A stretch of DNA of 36,178 bases from Thermoanaerobaculia bacterium. Its GTDB lineage: Bacteria; Acidobacteriota; Thermoanaerobaculia; Gp7-AA8. Where the stretch lies: positions 1 to 36,178 of the forward strand of contig JAMPYE010000003.1 in the NCBI GenBank assembly GCA_023700825.1, given 5' to 3'. The notes beneath the pieces are model-generated. The model saw only the letters and a program-made list of their open reading frames with translations. It was not told the DNA's origin and made no database searches. The stretch's first letter is position 1; each line of letters opens with the position of its first letter. Positions 26,036-35,300 of the stretch are shown here, piece after piece. Both the position numbers and the translations under genes were made by a program.

Positions 26036-28435
26036 ATGAGCTTCATCATTCAGAGGATCGAAGGCTCCAAGGTCATTCTTCGGGAGCACAAGGGCTCGAC
26101 GCTGCGGATCGGACGCGGCACGGATGCGCAGCTCCGATCGGAGAATCCGGTCGTTGCCCTCGAACACGCCATCATCGAGGCGCTCGAGTCGGGCTACGAC
26201 ATCGTCGACCGCGGCAGCATCACCGGCACCTACCTGAACGGCAGGACGATCGAGTCGAGCCGGCTCGGCAAGGGTGACGAGATCGAGATCGGCGACCTTC
26301 GGATCACGGTGCAGTCCGCCGACGCGGGCCGGCCGCTCTTCATCCGCGTCGAGGAGACCGACGAGGAGAGCGCCGCCGACGAGGACATTCCGGTGCCCGT
26401 GGGCACCGTCGCTCTCCCTCGGCCCGCTCCCGGAGGCGTGCTCAAGGCGCCGCGCGTCGACTACGTCGCGTCGTATCAGCTGCAGCGGAAGTTCCTCTCG
26501 AAGACCGTCGTGGCGTGGATGGCGATTCTCGTCGCTCTCACGACGCTCGGACTCGTCACCGTCGGCAACCAGCAGGTGGCGTTCCGCCCCGGCAAACTCT
26601 CCGTCGCGCACACCCAGGCCGCGGTCGAAGGCGTGCGACTGATCGGCGAGAGCAACTGCAGCGCGTGCCACGCGCCGTGGGGCGGCGCGACCGACGAGAA
26701 GTGCCAGGCATGTCACAAGCAGGCCGGTCACCAGGAAGGCCTCGCGCAGGTTGGCGCATGCACGGCGTGCCACACCGAGCACCGCCAGCTCGCGAATCTC
26801 GGCGAGGTCTATCAGCGCGAGTGCCTCGCGTGCCACAAGGAACTGCAGCCCGATCCCGGCAAGACGCTTCGCGTCGCGAAGAACATCACTGCGTTCGAGA
26901 AGGACCATCCCGAGTTCAAGCTCACCATCCTCGCCGGCGGCAAGGAGACGAAGGTCAGCCTGAGCGACCCGAAGGGTCGTTCGGCCGACGCCAATCGCTT
27001 CAAGTTCAACCACCAGTGCCACGTCGTCGGCACCTGCAACAAGCGACCCCCGACGATCGAGAACCCGGTCCAGGAAGTCGAGAAGCTGACGTGCGACTCG
27101 TGCCACAAGGTTCAGGGCGACACGGGCATCATCGACGACCGCTCGTACGACAAGTACTGTGCGCGCTGCCACCCTCTCACCTTCGACAACCGCTTCCCGC
27201 CGGTTCCTCACCATCTGAACCTGCAGACCGTCGCCGGCTACATCGCCAACGCCTACTCTGGAAACCAGAACATCCTGAAGATGAGCGCCGAGGAAGTCAC
27301 TCGCGTCTTCGCGTCGGGCTCGTCGAACCAGATCAACGTGGGAAGCGAGATCGTCCGCAGCGCGCAGCGAACGGTGCAGGCGCGATGCAAGGTCTGCCAC
27401 GACTTTCAGCCTAACGGGGAGGCCGTGCGTCCGCCGACCAAGTCGAACCGCTGGTTCAAGGGCCAGCGCGTCTTCGACCACGGCAAGCACCTCAACGAGA
27501 GCGTCAAGACCAAGTGCATCGACTGCCACGAAGGCGTGGTCGAGAGCAAGAAGACGTCCGACGTCAACATGCCGGGCATCAAGACCTGCGTCGGCTGCCA
27601 CAAGGCGGCGAGCGAGTACAAGGACAAGGGCATCGAGACGTGCCAGACGTGCCACGCGTACCACTCGCTGACGGTGTCGCAGGGAGCGGGTTGGACGCTC
27701 AAGGCCTCCGTCATTCCTGCGGAGATGCGACTCATCGCGCTCGGAGGCAAGTCGGAGTCGCAGCAACCCGGCAAGCCGGCGACGAACCGCTTCGCGGTAC
27801 CCCTTTGGGCGGCGTTCGCCGTGCCGATCGGCCTGGTCGTGCTCATCGGAGTCGTCGGCGGGTTGCTCGGCGCGATCCGTGCGCGCGCCGCCGCTCCGAC
27901 TCCTCCTCCCGCGCCGCCCAAGCCCAAGGGCGGAGCGCCGAAGCCCGCACCTTCCGCCGCGCCCGCTGCGCCCCCGAAACCCGCAGCCCCGAAACCTGCT
28001 GCGCCTAAACCGAAGCCGGCGCCCCCGCCTCCTCCCGTTCTTCCCGAGAGCACGGTGGCGATGGATCTCTCCGAAGTGAAGCGTACGGTCGCGGAGGCGC
28101 TGCCGGCGGGACCGACGGTGAATGCCGAGTACTTCGGCAGAATCGCCTTCACCGGAGGGAAGTTGTCGGGACAGAGCTTCACGATCGATCCCGACAAGGG
28201 TCTCTTCATCGGACGAGACCGCGAGGTCGCGAGCGTCGTGATCGATGACTCCCGCATCTCGAGACGCCACACGTGGGTCGGCGTTAGGGACGGCAAGGTC
28301 GTCGTGGTCGATCAGAAATCGACCAACGGCACGTACCTGGAGTCGACTCAGAACCGGATCACCGAGGCGGAGTTGAAGGAAGGCGCAGTCGTGATTCTCG
28401 GGGAGAACGCGGCGAGTTTCAGGTATGAGCGCTGA
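26036..28435 (+). CDS. FHA - TM - decaheme c-type cytochrome - TM - Pro-rich linker - FHA protein
   Basis: Ten CXXCH (CSACH, CQACH, CTACH, CLACH, CDSCH, CARCH, CKVCH, CIDCH, CVGCH, CQTCH) between two TM segments. N-terminal FHA-like fold (LRIGRGTDAQL...VDRGSITGTYLNG) and canonical C-terminal FHA (FIGRDREVASVVIDDSRISRRHTWV...STNGTYL). ATG at 26036. Confidence 0.93.
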   Translation: MSFIIQRIEGSKVILREHKGSTLRIGRGTDAQLRSENPVVALEHAIIEALESGYDIVDRGSITGTYLNGRTIESSRLGKGDEIEIGDLRITVQSADAGRPLFIRVEETDEESAADEDIPVPVGTVALPRPAPGGVLKAPRVDYVASYQLQRKFLSKTVVAWMAILVALTTLGLVTVGNQQVAFRPGKLSVAHTQAAVEGVRLIGESNCSACHAPWGGATDEKCQACHKQAGHQEGLAQVGACTACHTEHRQLANLGEVYQRECLACHKELQPDPGKTLRVAKNITAFEKDHPEFKLTILAGGKETKVSLSDPKGRSADANRFKFNHQCHVVGTCNKRPPTIENPVQEVEKLTCDSCHKVQGDTGIIDDRSYDKYCARCHPLTFDNRFPPVPHHLNLQTVAGYIANAYSGNQNILKMSAEEVTRVFASGSSNQINVGSEIVRSAQRTVQARCKVCHDFQPNGEAVRPPTKSNRWFKGQRVFDHGKHLNESVKTKCIDCHEGVVESKKTSDVNMPGIKTCVGCHKAASEYKDKGIETCQTCHAYHSLTVSQGAGWTLKASVIPAEMRLIALGGKSESQQPGKPATNRFAVPLWAAFAVPIGLVVLIGVVGGLLGAIRARAAAPTPPPAPPKPKGGAPKPAPSAAPAAPPKPAAPKPAAPKPKPAPPPPPVLPESTVAMDLSEVKRTVAEALPAGPTVNAEYFGRIAFTGGKLSGQSFTIDPDKGLFIGRDREVASVVIDDSRISRRHTWVGVRDGKVVVVDQKSTNGTYLESTQNRITEAELKEGAVVILGENAASFRYER

Positions 28436-28443
28436 TTTCCGGG

Positions 28444-28472
28444 TTGACAAGACACGGATCCAAGGTTACGTT
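28444..28472 (+). promoter_or_regulatory. Putative sigma70-type promoter
   Basis: TTGACA (28444-28449), 17-bp spacer, TACGTT (28467-28472); AAAGGTG RBS just before the ATG at 28500. Confidence 0.45.
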
Positions 28473-28499
28473 TTCGCCACAACTTAAAAAGGTGAATCG

Positions 28500-30269
28500 A
28501 TGAGCCCAAGAGCCTTGCATCGTGGGGTAGTACGCCGTTTTCTGCTCATTTTCACGATATCCCTGCTGGTCGGCGCGGGCGCAGCGCTGGCGCAGCCGAC
28601 TCCTCCCGACTGCGCGGGAGTCGACGTCGTCGGTTCTCCCTGTCGCGACGGGCGCCCCGGGGGGATCGAGGCGGCGGAGGGATCGTTCCTTCCGCTCAAC
28701 GCCGACGAGGTGAGAAGCCTGGCGGTGACGGCGTCGGTTCTGATCGACGATCCGAAGATCACCGTGGCGGTGGTCGATCGGGCAGGCAGGGTTCTCGCGA
28801 TCGTGAGAAATCCCGAGGCCGACCCCGCGAACGACGAGTTGGCAGTGGGCGTCGCGCGCACGTCAGCGTTCTTCAGCCACAACACCGCGCCGCTCTCGTC
28901 GCGCACCGTGCGTTTCATCAGCAGCCTGCACTTCCCACCTGGCGTGAAGAAGGCCTACGAGAACGCGCTGTACGGGATCGAGAACACCAATCGCGGCTGC
29001 GACTTCAACCTTCAGTTCAACGCGGGAAAGTGCATTCCCCGCGCGACTTCCGTCGTCAATGCCGGACCCTGCAACGGGCTCGACAACTCCGGCTGCGGGC
29101 CGGGGATCGTGACGGGCAAGCCGCAGCCGTTCGATCAGCACGAGGACGGGAAGCACCCGGCGCCGATCGGACTGCAGGGACCCTTCAACCCGGGCGGTCT
29201 GCCGGTCAATGCGGGCGGCATTCCGCTCTACCGCATCGGCAGTTTCGAGATTCTCAAGGGAAGCCTCGCCGAGGGCAATGCGAAGGTCGAAGTCGAAGGG
29301 CCCAGCTACATGGTCGGAGCCATCGGAGTCGCGGGCGTGTCGTCGGACCACGCGGAGTTCGCGGCGTTCGGCGCGGCCGCGCTCGGAGTCCCCGGGGTCA
29401 TCTTCCCGGCTCCGTCGTTCCCCGAACTGCCGCGGCCCGGGCGAGTCATCATCGACGGAATCCGCCTTCCTTTCGTCGACCAGGGGTTTCGTCCGAAAGG
29501 CACGAGGCAGGCGGCGGCGGCTTCGGGGACGTTCATCGTCGGTCCGAATCCCGGAGGGTGCGTCGGCAACCGTTATCTCGCCGGGCCGATCGGATCGCCC
29601 GAGCTGAGCCGTGACGAGGTGGACGGGATCATTCGCCGCAGCGTCGCGACCGCGCAGAAGACGCGCGGATACATCCGCCTTCCGCTGAACTCCTACTCGC
29701 GGATGGTCATCGCCGTCTCCGACCTGAACGGCAACATCCTCGGGCTCTATCGCATGCCGGACGCGACGATCTTCTCGATCGACGTCGCGGTGGCGAAGGC
29801 TCGCAACGTCGTCTACTTCAGCGGCGCAGGAAACTCGGATCTGCCCGGCGTGCCGGTGGGTACCGCGGTCAACGCCCGCACGCTCGGTTATGCCGGCTCC
29901 CCGCTCTTCCCGGGTGGCATCGATTTCACGGACCCGGGGCCGTTCTTCGACATCTTCCTCAACGACCTCGCCAACGCCTGTTCACAGGGGTTCCAGGCGC
30001 CTAACGCCAACCAGAACGGGATCGTCTTCTTCCCGGGCTCGACGCCGCTCTATCGGAACGGGGTTCTGGTCGGTGGCCTCGGGATTTCCGGGGACGGCGT
30101 CGACCAGGACGATTACGTGACGCTCAAAGGAGCAGCAGAGTTCTACCCCGATCCCTCGATCTGGGCCGATCGCGTGAAGATCGACGGAGTCCGACTGCCG
30201 TACCTCCACCTTCCCCGCCAGCCGGAAGGCGTAACCGAGAAATTCATTGAGCCCTTCGATGAGCCATAG
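28500..30269 (+). CDS. Secreted protein with tandem HbpS/GlcG-like (heme-binding/DUF336) domains
   Basis: Signal peptide FLLIFTISLLVGAGAALA. Two copies of a similar arrangement: VAVVDRAGRVLAIVRNPEADP...VGVARTSAFFSHN and IAVSDLNGNILGLYRMPDATIFSIDVAVAKARNVVYFSG. Each is followed by GIPLYRIG... or STPLYRNGVLVGGLGISGDG. Confidence 0.82.
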   Translation: MSPRALHRGVVRRFLLIFTISLLVGAGAALAQPTPPDCAGVDVVGSPCRDGRPGGIEAAEGSFLPLNADEVRSLAVTASVLIDDPKITVAVVDRAGRVLAIVRNPEADPANDELAVGVARTSAFFSHNTAPLSSRTVRFISSLHFPPGVKKAYENALYGIENTNRGCDFNLQFNAGKCIPRATSVVNAGPCNGLDNSGCGPGIVTGKPQPFDQHEDGKHPAPIGLQGPFNPGGLPVNAGGIPLYRIGSFEILKGSLAEGNAKVEVEGPSYMVGAIGVAGVSSDHAEFAAFGAAALGVPGVIFPAPSFPELPRPGRVIIDGIRLPFVDQGFRPKGTRQAAAASGTFIVGPNPGGCVGNRYLAGPIGSPELSRDEVDGIIRRSVATAQKTRGYIRLPLNSYSRMVIAVSDLNGNILGLYRMPDATIFSIDVAVAKARNVVYFSGAGNSDLPGVPVGTAVNARTLGYAGSPLFPGGIDFTDPGPFFDIFLNDLANACSQGFQAPNANQNGIVFFPGSTPLYRNGVLVGGLGISGDGVDQDDYVTLKGAAEFYPDPSIWADRVKIDGVRLPYLHLPRQPEGVTEKFIEPFDEP

Positions 30270-32298
30270 AACGAACGCACTCGCTCTTGCCGCGGCGGTT
30301 CTGATCGCCGTGGCCGCGCTCGGCGCGCACGCCGAGGATCTGACGCTGACGATCGGGGTGTCGGCAGACACGCCGGTCTACGCACACACCGCGAGGCCGG
30401 AGATCGCCGGCTCGACGAACGCCCCGCCCGGTTCGGTCGTCGCCATCACGATCGACGGACAGACGCAGAACGCGCAGGTCGGCGAGGACGGCAAGTTCTC
30501 CGTCGAATGGGGCATCGACCTCGAGGTCGGGTCGCACCTGGTCAGCGCGAGCGTTTCGACTGCCGACGGCCGGAGCGCGAAGGCCGAGCAGGATCTTCGC
30601 GTCGACCTCGAAGAGTTCATGCCGCGCCAGCCGATCGAGCCGCTTCTGATTCCGGAGCCGCTCCCGCGGATCGTCCCGAACATCGAGGACTTCGCCGCGT
30701 ACACCGACCGCTGGCAGATCTCCCCGCCGGCCGACTACGAGTTGCAGGTGTCCCCGCGAGGGAAGTGGGATCCGTACAACCAGAACATCCTCAAGGGAGA
30801 CAAGCCTCGCTTCGGCAAGGACATCTTCCTGAACCTGACCGGAATCTCCGACTTCCTCGTCGAGATCCGCGACCTGCCGACGCCCACGGGCATCTCGACC
30901 GACGACCCGACCTCGTTCCCGTTCTTCGGTGACAGCGAGCAGGTCGTCATGAACCAGAACGTCGTGATGACCGCGGACCTCTACAAGGGCCTGACCACCT
31001 TCCGCCCCGCGACGTGGCGTGCCCGCGCCACCCTGGTGGGCAACGTGAACCACGTGATTCTGCAAGAGGCGAACGCCGTGAACATCGACGTGCGAGAGGG
31101 GACCGATCGCACGGATGGAACCTTCGCCGTGCAGGAGCTCTTCTACGAACGCAAGCTCGCCGACCTGACTGAGAGCTTCGACTTCATGTCGATCCGCGCC
31201 GGGGTGCAGAGTTTCGTCAGCGACTTCCGCGGCTTCATCTTCAACGACCAGAACCTCGGTGTCCGTTTCTTCGGCAACTGGGACGCGAACCGTTACCAGT
31301 ACAACGCGGCTTTCTTCGATCGTCTCGAGAAGGACACCAACAGCGGGCTCAACAAGGTGGAGCGGCGCGAGCAGCAGGTGTTCATCATGAACGCCTACCG
31401 GCAGGACACGTTCGTGCCGGGTTACACCACTCAGGTCAGCTTCCACTACCTCCACGACGATCCGTCGGTGTACTACGACAAGAACGGCTTTCTCGTGCGC
31501 CCTGCGCCGGTCGGTGACTTCGTGCCGCACGAAATCGACGCTTACTACCTCGGCTGGTCAGGGCTCGGCAAGGTCGACGTCTGGAACGTCGATCACGCGT
31601 TCTACTACGTTACCGGCAAGGACAGTCGTAGCCCGATCGCGGGCTCGGATCCGCTCGGCGGCGGAGTCGGCAACGACGGCGTCACGCCGGGTTCGGCCGA
31701 GGTCGACATCAACGGGTACATGGGCTTCGTCGAGATCTCGCGCGACTACGACTGGCTTCGCCCGAGGGCGGCGATCTTCTTCGCGTCGGGAGACGACGAC
31801 CTGTACGATCGCGACGCGGAAGGCTTCGACGCGGTCTTCTCTAACGTGAACGCGCTCGGCGGCGGCTTCAGCTTCTGGAACCGCCAGGGAATCCGTCTTC
31901 CTGGGACGGGCGTCGGCCTCACGCAGCGCGGAAGCCTCCTGGCCGACCTGACGAGCAGCAAGGACGAAGGGCAACCGGAGTTCGTGAACCCGGGCGTGCA
32001 GATCGCGAGCGTCGGACTCGACGTCGACGTCACCCCGAGGATCAAGGCGATCTTCACGACGAACTACATTCGCCTGGCCAAAACCGAGGTCGTCGAGGGC
32101 CTGATCTTCCAGGACGACGTCGACAAGGAGATGGGGCTCGACGTGAGCCTCGGCGTCCGTTACCGACCGTTCTTCTCGAACAACATGACCGTCCTCGGTG
32201 GCGCGGCGATGTTCGCGCCTGGCTCGGGCTGGGAAGACATCTACGAAGACGACGATCTGCACTGGCAATTCTTCACGACACTGACTCTGCAGTTCTGA
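30259..32298 (+). CDS. Outer-membrane beta-barrel protein with N-terminal Ig-like domain
   Basis: Signal peptide. Ig-like segment SADTPVYAHTARPEIAGSTNAPPGSVVAITIDGQ. DRWQISPP...RGKWDPYNQNILKGDKP. Alternating aromatic/beta pattern and terminal Phe (FFTTLTLQF). Confidence 0.8.
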   Translation: MSHRTNALALAAAVLIAVAALGAHAEDLTLTIGVSADTPVYAHTARPEIAGSTNAPPGSVVAITIDGQTQNAQVGEDGKFSVEWGIDLEVGSHLVSASVSTADGRSAKAEQDLRVDLEEFMPRQPIEPLLIPEPLPRIVPNIEDFAAYTDRWQISPPADYELQVSPRGKWDPYNQNILKGDKPRFGKDIFLNLTGISDFLVEIRDLPTPTGISTDDPTSFPFFGDSEQVVMNQNVVMTADLYKGLTTFRPATWRARATLVGNVNHVILQEANAVNIDVREGTDRTDGTFAVQELFYERKLADLTESFDFMSIRAGVQSFVSDFRGFIFNDQNLGVRFFGNWDANRYQYNAAFFDRLEKDTNSGLNKVERREQQVFIMNAYRQDTFVPGYTTQVSFHYLHDDPSVYYDKNGFLVRPAPVGDFVPHEIDAYYLGWSGLGKVDVWNVDHAFYYVTGKDSRSPIAGSDPLGGGVGNDGVTPGSAEVDINGYMGFVEISRDYDWLRPRAAIFFASGDDDLYDRDAEGFDAVFSNVNALGGGFSFWNRQGIRLPGTGVGLTQRGSLLADLTSSKDEGQPEFVNPGVQIASVGLDVDVTPRIKAIFTTNYIRLAKTEVVEGLIFQDDVDKEMGLDVSLGVRYRPFFSNNMTVLGGAAMFAPGSGWEDIYEDDDLHWQFFTTLTLQF

Positions 32299-32314
32299 CC
32301 GAGGCACGCGCGCC

Positions 32315-35300
32315 ATGACTCAAATGATCGGAAAACTGACCACCAATCCGCCGCGCGCCGCAATCGCGGTGATCGCCTTCGTCGCGATTCTCTGCCTGCC
32401 GGCGATCGTCACGTCGTCGACCAGCGGCACACAGGTCGACGCGACGACCGCGTTGATGTCCCAGACGCACGAGCAGGCGCTCGCGAAGAGCCGTTCATGC
32501 CTCGGCTGCCACGAAGGGATCGAGGACGCGCACGCCTCCGACGCCGTCAAGCTCGGCTGCACCGACTGTCACGGGGGTGACGCGAACGTCGCGGTCACGA
32601 AGGGATGGTCGCGCGAGTCGGCCGAGTACGAGCAGGCGATGAACTCGTCGCACGTGCTGCCCCGCCATCCGGAGAACTGGGTGCGCGACGGGCGGCGCAC
32701 GTCGTCGAATCCGACGAACTCTTACGTCGACCTGATGAAGGAGCCGGCGGAGTTCGTGAAGTTCATCAACCCCGGCGATCTCCGCGTCGCGCAGGAAGCG
32801 TGCGGCGGCTGCCACCAGAAGCAGGTCAACAACGTGCCGAAGAGCACGATGGCGACGGCACAGACGTTCTGGGCGGCCGCTTCGTACGCGAACGGAATCC
32901 TCGGTCTCAAGTACGGCATCCTCGGCGAGCACTACACCCGCGACGGCGAGCCGGGCATGATCAAGGAAACGCGCACGCTCACCGACGAAGAGAAAGCGCG
33001 TGGCGCACTTTCCGTGGCGCTGCCGCTTCCCCGCTGGGAGCTCATCCAGCCGGGTGAGTACTTCCGCGCGTTCGAGCGCGGCGGCATCGAGTCGGGGAAC
33101 ACGCCGCCTGAGCCAGGCAATCCGAACATCCTGGAGGAGGCGGGCAAGCCCGATCTCCGCCTGAGCAATCGGGGCCGCGGCACGGGCCTCCGCATCAGCC
33201 CCGCGCTGATCAACATTCACAAGACCCGACTCAACGATCCGCACCTGTCGTTCCTCGGTACGAACGACCACCCGGGCGACTATCGCTCTTCGGGTTGCAG
33301 CGCGTGCCACGTCGTCTACGCGAACGACCGCGATCCGTTTAACTCCGGCCCCTACGCGAAGTACGGCCACCAGGGGCTCAGCCAGACCGGCGACCCGACG
33401 ATTCCGAAGAACGAGAAGGGCCACCCGATCCGCCATCGCCTGAGCCGTGCGATTCCGACGGCGCAGTGCATGGTCTGCCACATGCATCAGCCTAACTCGT
33501 TCGTGAACACCTATCTCGGCTACACGATGTGGGAGAACGAGATCAACGCGGAGTTCATGTATCCGAAGAAACAGAAGTACCCGACGGCCGAGGAGGAGGA
33601 TGCGATTCACATCCACAATCCCGAAGGCTCGTCGGTGCGTGGGCTCTGGTCTGACACCGACTTCCTCGAAAAGGTCAGCGAGCTGAACCCGAAGCTCGAA
33701 GATGGCCAGTTCGCCGACTACCACGGCCACGGCTGGATCTTCAAGGCGATCTTCAAGAAGGACCGCAAGGGAAACCTGCTCGACAAGGACGACAACATCG
33801 TCTCGTTCGAGGACCCCGAGAAGTTCAAGAAGGCGGTCCACCTCAAGGACATCCACCTCGAGAAGGGGATGCACTGCGTCGACTGCCACTTCGAGGTCGA
33901 CAACCACGGCGACAGTTACCTCAAGAGCGAGTACGCGGAAACGATCGAGATCGACTGCGAGAACTGCCACGGCGACAACGACTCGTACGCGAACCTGCGC
34001 ACGACCGGTCCCGCCGCCCCCAAGGGGGGCACCGATCTGTCTCTCATGACGACATCGGGAGGACGCCGCCGCTTCGCCTGGATCGACGGCAAGCTCTTCC
34101 AGCGCTCGGTCGTCGACCCGACGCTCGAGTGGGAAGTCAGCCAGGTCAAAGACTCGATCACGCCTGGACATCCGCAGTACAACGAGAAGTCCCGTTACGC
34201 GAAGACGATCCAGAAGGACGGCTCCACATGGGGGCTCCCCGCCACGGCGGACAAGCTCGCGCACTCGAACCAGAAGATGTCGTGCTACACCTGCCACTCT
34301 TCGTGGATCACGTCGTGCTTCGGCTGCCACCTTCCGCAGAAGTCGAATCGGAAGACCGAAATGCAGCACTACGAGGGAACCGAGACGCGCAATTACGCGA
34401 GCTACAACCCGCAGGTAGTGCGCTCCGACGTCTACATGCTCGGCGTCCACGGCCGCGCGGAGAAGGGCAAGATTGCGCCGGTCCGTTCGTCGAGCGCGCT
34501 GATGCTGAGCTCGACGCAGTCGAACCGCCAGAAGATCTACAACCAGCAGACGACGATCTCGGCGCCGGGCTTCAACGGCCAGGCGTTCAACCCGCACGTT
34601 CCGCACACGGTGCGAACCAGGGAGACGAAGGGCTGCCCCGACTGTCACGTCTCCGAGGCGAACGACAACAACGCCTGGATGGCGCAGCTGCTGCTTCAGG
34701 GCACGAACTGGGTGAACTTCATCGGGAAGTACGCCTGGGTGGCGACCGGGGACGAAGGGATCGAAGCGATCCGCGTGACGGAGGATCCGGAGCCGCAGGC
34801 CGTCATCGGGAGCACGCTCCACAAGATCGTCTATCCCGATTACTACGCGAAGCACGAGAAGAACCACAAAGAACTCGAGGACGCGTATCACCATCACGGC
34901 CACGGGATCCGCAGCCTCCAGCAGCGGGGTGAGTATCTTTACGTCGCGAAGGGCCACGATGGCGTGCAGGTCTACGACATCGCGGTCGTCGACAATAAGG
35001 ACTACTCCGAGCGCTTCGTGAGCTCGCCGTTCACCAAGTACGGCCAGAACACGAAGATCAAGACGAAGTACGCGACGGCGATCGCATTGCCGACGAACAT
35101 GCCGATGGCGCCGCACCGCAAGCCGTTGCCGGGCGAGCAGCTGATCCACCCGACCTATTCGTACGCGTATATCAGCGACAAGGAAGAGGGCCTGATCCTC
35201 TTCAACTCGAACACCTTCACCGACGGCGATCCGCTCAACAACTTCATCGAGAGGGCGGTCACCTTCAACCCCGACGACGCGCTCCACGGAGCGATGAACC

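Noticed and set aside
27020-27045. Possible eleventh heme site in the FHA-decaheme protein (NHQCHVVGTCNK)
   Set aside because: Sequence is CHVVGTC, not CXXCH; the second Cys and following His are not in heme-attachment order.
27880-28045. Pro/Ala/Lys repeat as a possible DNA-level repeat or CRISPR-like array
   Set aside because: Explained as a low-complexity protein linker between the second TM and the C-terminal FHA; no regular DNA unit or spacers.
25982-28450. 822-aa ORF on the minus strand opposite the FHA-decaheme gene
   Set aside because: Same antisense GC artefact; the plus strand carries ten CXXCH and FHA motifs.
32495-35287. 930-aa ORF on the minus strand opposite the LVIVD decaheme gene
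   Set aside because: Antisense artefact with low-complexity Arg/Val/Asp composition; the plus strand is convincingly coding.
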